Shown here: in pieces, positions 6,042 through 6,203 of the stretch
Layout: every line of letters begins with the position of its first letter
Position numbering within the stretch: position 1 is the stretch's first letter
Assembly (NCBI GenBank): GCA_910585855.1
Contig: CAJUGZ010000258.1
Location: 1 to 6,203, forward strand
DNA length: 6,203 bases
Reading direction: 5' to 3'
DNA from: an uncultured Lachnospiraceae bacterium
Lineage (GTDB): Bacteria; Bacillota_A; Clostridia; Lachnospirales; Lachnospiraceae
Made by a program: the position numbers and the translations under genes
The notes under the pieces: model-generated
Seen by the model: only the letters and a program-made list of their open reading frames with translations
The model's database searches: none
Told to the model about the DNA's origin: nothing

Positions 6042-6203
6042 TTCTGCCTTTTCTTTGATCCAGCCGGACAGACCGGGGCGCAATTCGCCCTCCTTTCAGC
6101 CGAAACGAAACGGGTGTAAAGAAGGATTTTATCAGCCGTAAGGTAGTTTCTTTTCTATCATACGGGCTAAACACGCCCCTTTTTTTTCACACCCTGCATG
6201 GAA
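6042..6203 (-). repeat. Structured non-coding flank, probable continuation of the dispersed repeat
   Basis: No gene is supported here. The stretch is more GC-rich in patches than its surroundings and holds several consecutive hairpins: CCGG-ACAGA-CCGG (6064-6076), GGGCG-CAATT-CGCCC (6076-6090), and a long imperfect stem 6134-6146 with 6155-6168 (12 pairs, one A-A mismatch, one bulged G, 8-nt loop). Because the homologous part of the left copy would fall before position 1, I cannot confirm that this flank is part of the repeated unit. It could be a structured RNA, a palindromic element or a transcription terminator region. It matches no RNA family that I can name. Confidence 0.55.
6164..6187 (+). 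terminator. Candidate rho-independent terminator downstream of the GH43 gene
   Basis: GGGC (6164-6167) can pair with GCCC (6175-6178) across a 7-nt loop, followed by one C and eight consecutive Ts (6180-6187). The stem is short (4 bp, all G-C), so its strength is uncertain. GGGC is also part of the 3' strand of the larger hairpin 6134-6168, so the two stems compete. It is the first T-tract hairpin in plus orientation after the GH43 stop, about 200 nt downstream. Confidence 0.45.

Noticed and set aside
5956..6174. Small minus-strand open frames (72 and 110 codons) through the right repeat
   Set aside because: They overlap each other and the 3' end of the GH43 gene, lack a convincing ribosome binding site, have no recognisable domain, and sit in structured repeat DNA.

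Overview
The window looks like a low-GC Bacillota chromosome, most likely class Clostridia and probably Lachnospiraceae. The reasons are the AT-rich codon use, strong AGGAGG-type ribosome binding sites, the yicC-remA-gmk-rpoZ gene order, an ECF-type folate S-component under a tetrahydrofolate riboswitch, and a cytoplasmic GH43 enzyme beside an AraC regulator. The family-level placement is inference; no rRNA or tRNA gene is present to test it.

Region by region. (1) Positions 1-68 are one arm of a dispersed repeat. It reappears inverted at 5974-6041 with 66 of 68 positions identical and probably continues left of the window. (2) A near-consensus sigma-A promoter (104-132) drives a tight housekeeping operon: yicC (endoribonuclease family), remA (DUF370 regulator), gmk (guanylate kinase) and rpoZ (RNA polymerase omega). 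remA and gmk overlap by 4 nt, and gmk and rpoZ are 1 nt apart. (3) The 199-nt gap after rpoZ holds a well-formed class I THF riboswitch (2351-2449). Its 3' side runs into a segment that can pair with the Shine-Dalgarno of folT, the folate ECF transporter S-component. (4) On the minus strand an AraC-family regulator converges on folT, and the two coding regions overlap by 134 bp. (5) A 182-bp divergent intergenic region carries two overlapping sigma-A-like promoters for the next gene, an 8-bp direct repeat with a 21-bp period overlapping the -35 region, and a 6-bp dyad just upstream of the regulator's -10. (6) A 637-aa protein fuses about three ankyrin repeats to a GH43 glycosidase with a beta-xylosidase-type C-terminal domain; it has no signal peptide. 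(7) The last 240 nt are non-coding, repeat-derived and rich in hairpins, including a terminator-like hairpin followed by eight Ts.

How the parts work together. The first four genes are growth-related core functions sharing one transcript. folT is probably at least partly on that transcript, but the riboswitch should control it by folate status. The AraC/ankyrin-GH43 pair looks like a separate, locally regulated carbohydrate module, probably for xylo- or arabino-oligosaccharides taken up by a transporter outside the window. Its position hard against the end of folT suggests it was added to a core locus. The observations most worth following are the ankyrin-GH43 fusion with its 21-bp-phased candidate operator, the folT riboswitch with its Shine-Dalgarno-pairing segment, and the structured inverted repeat at both window edges.
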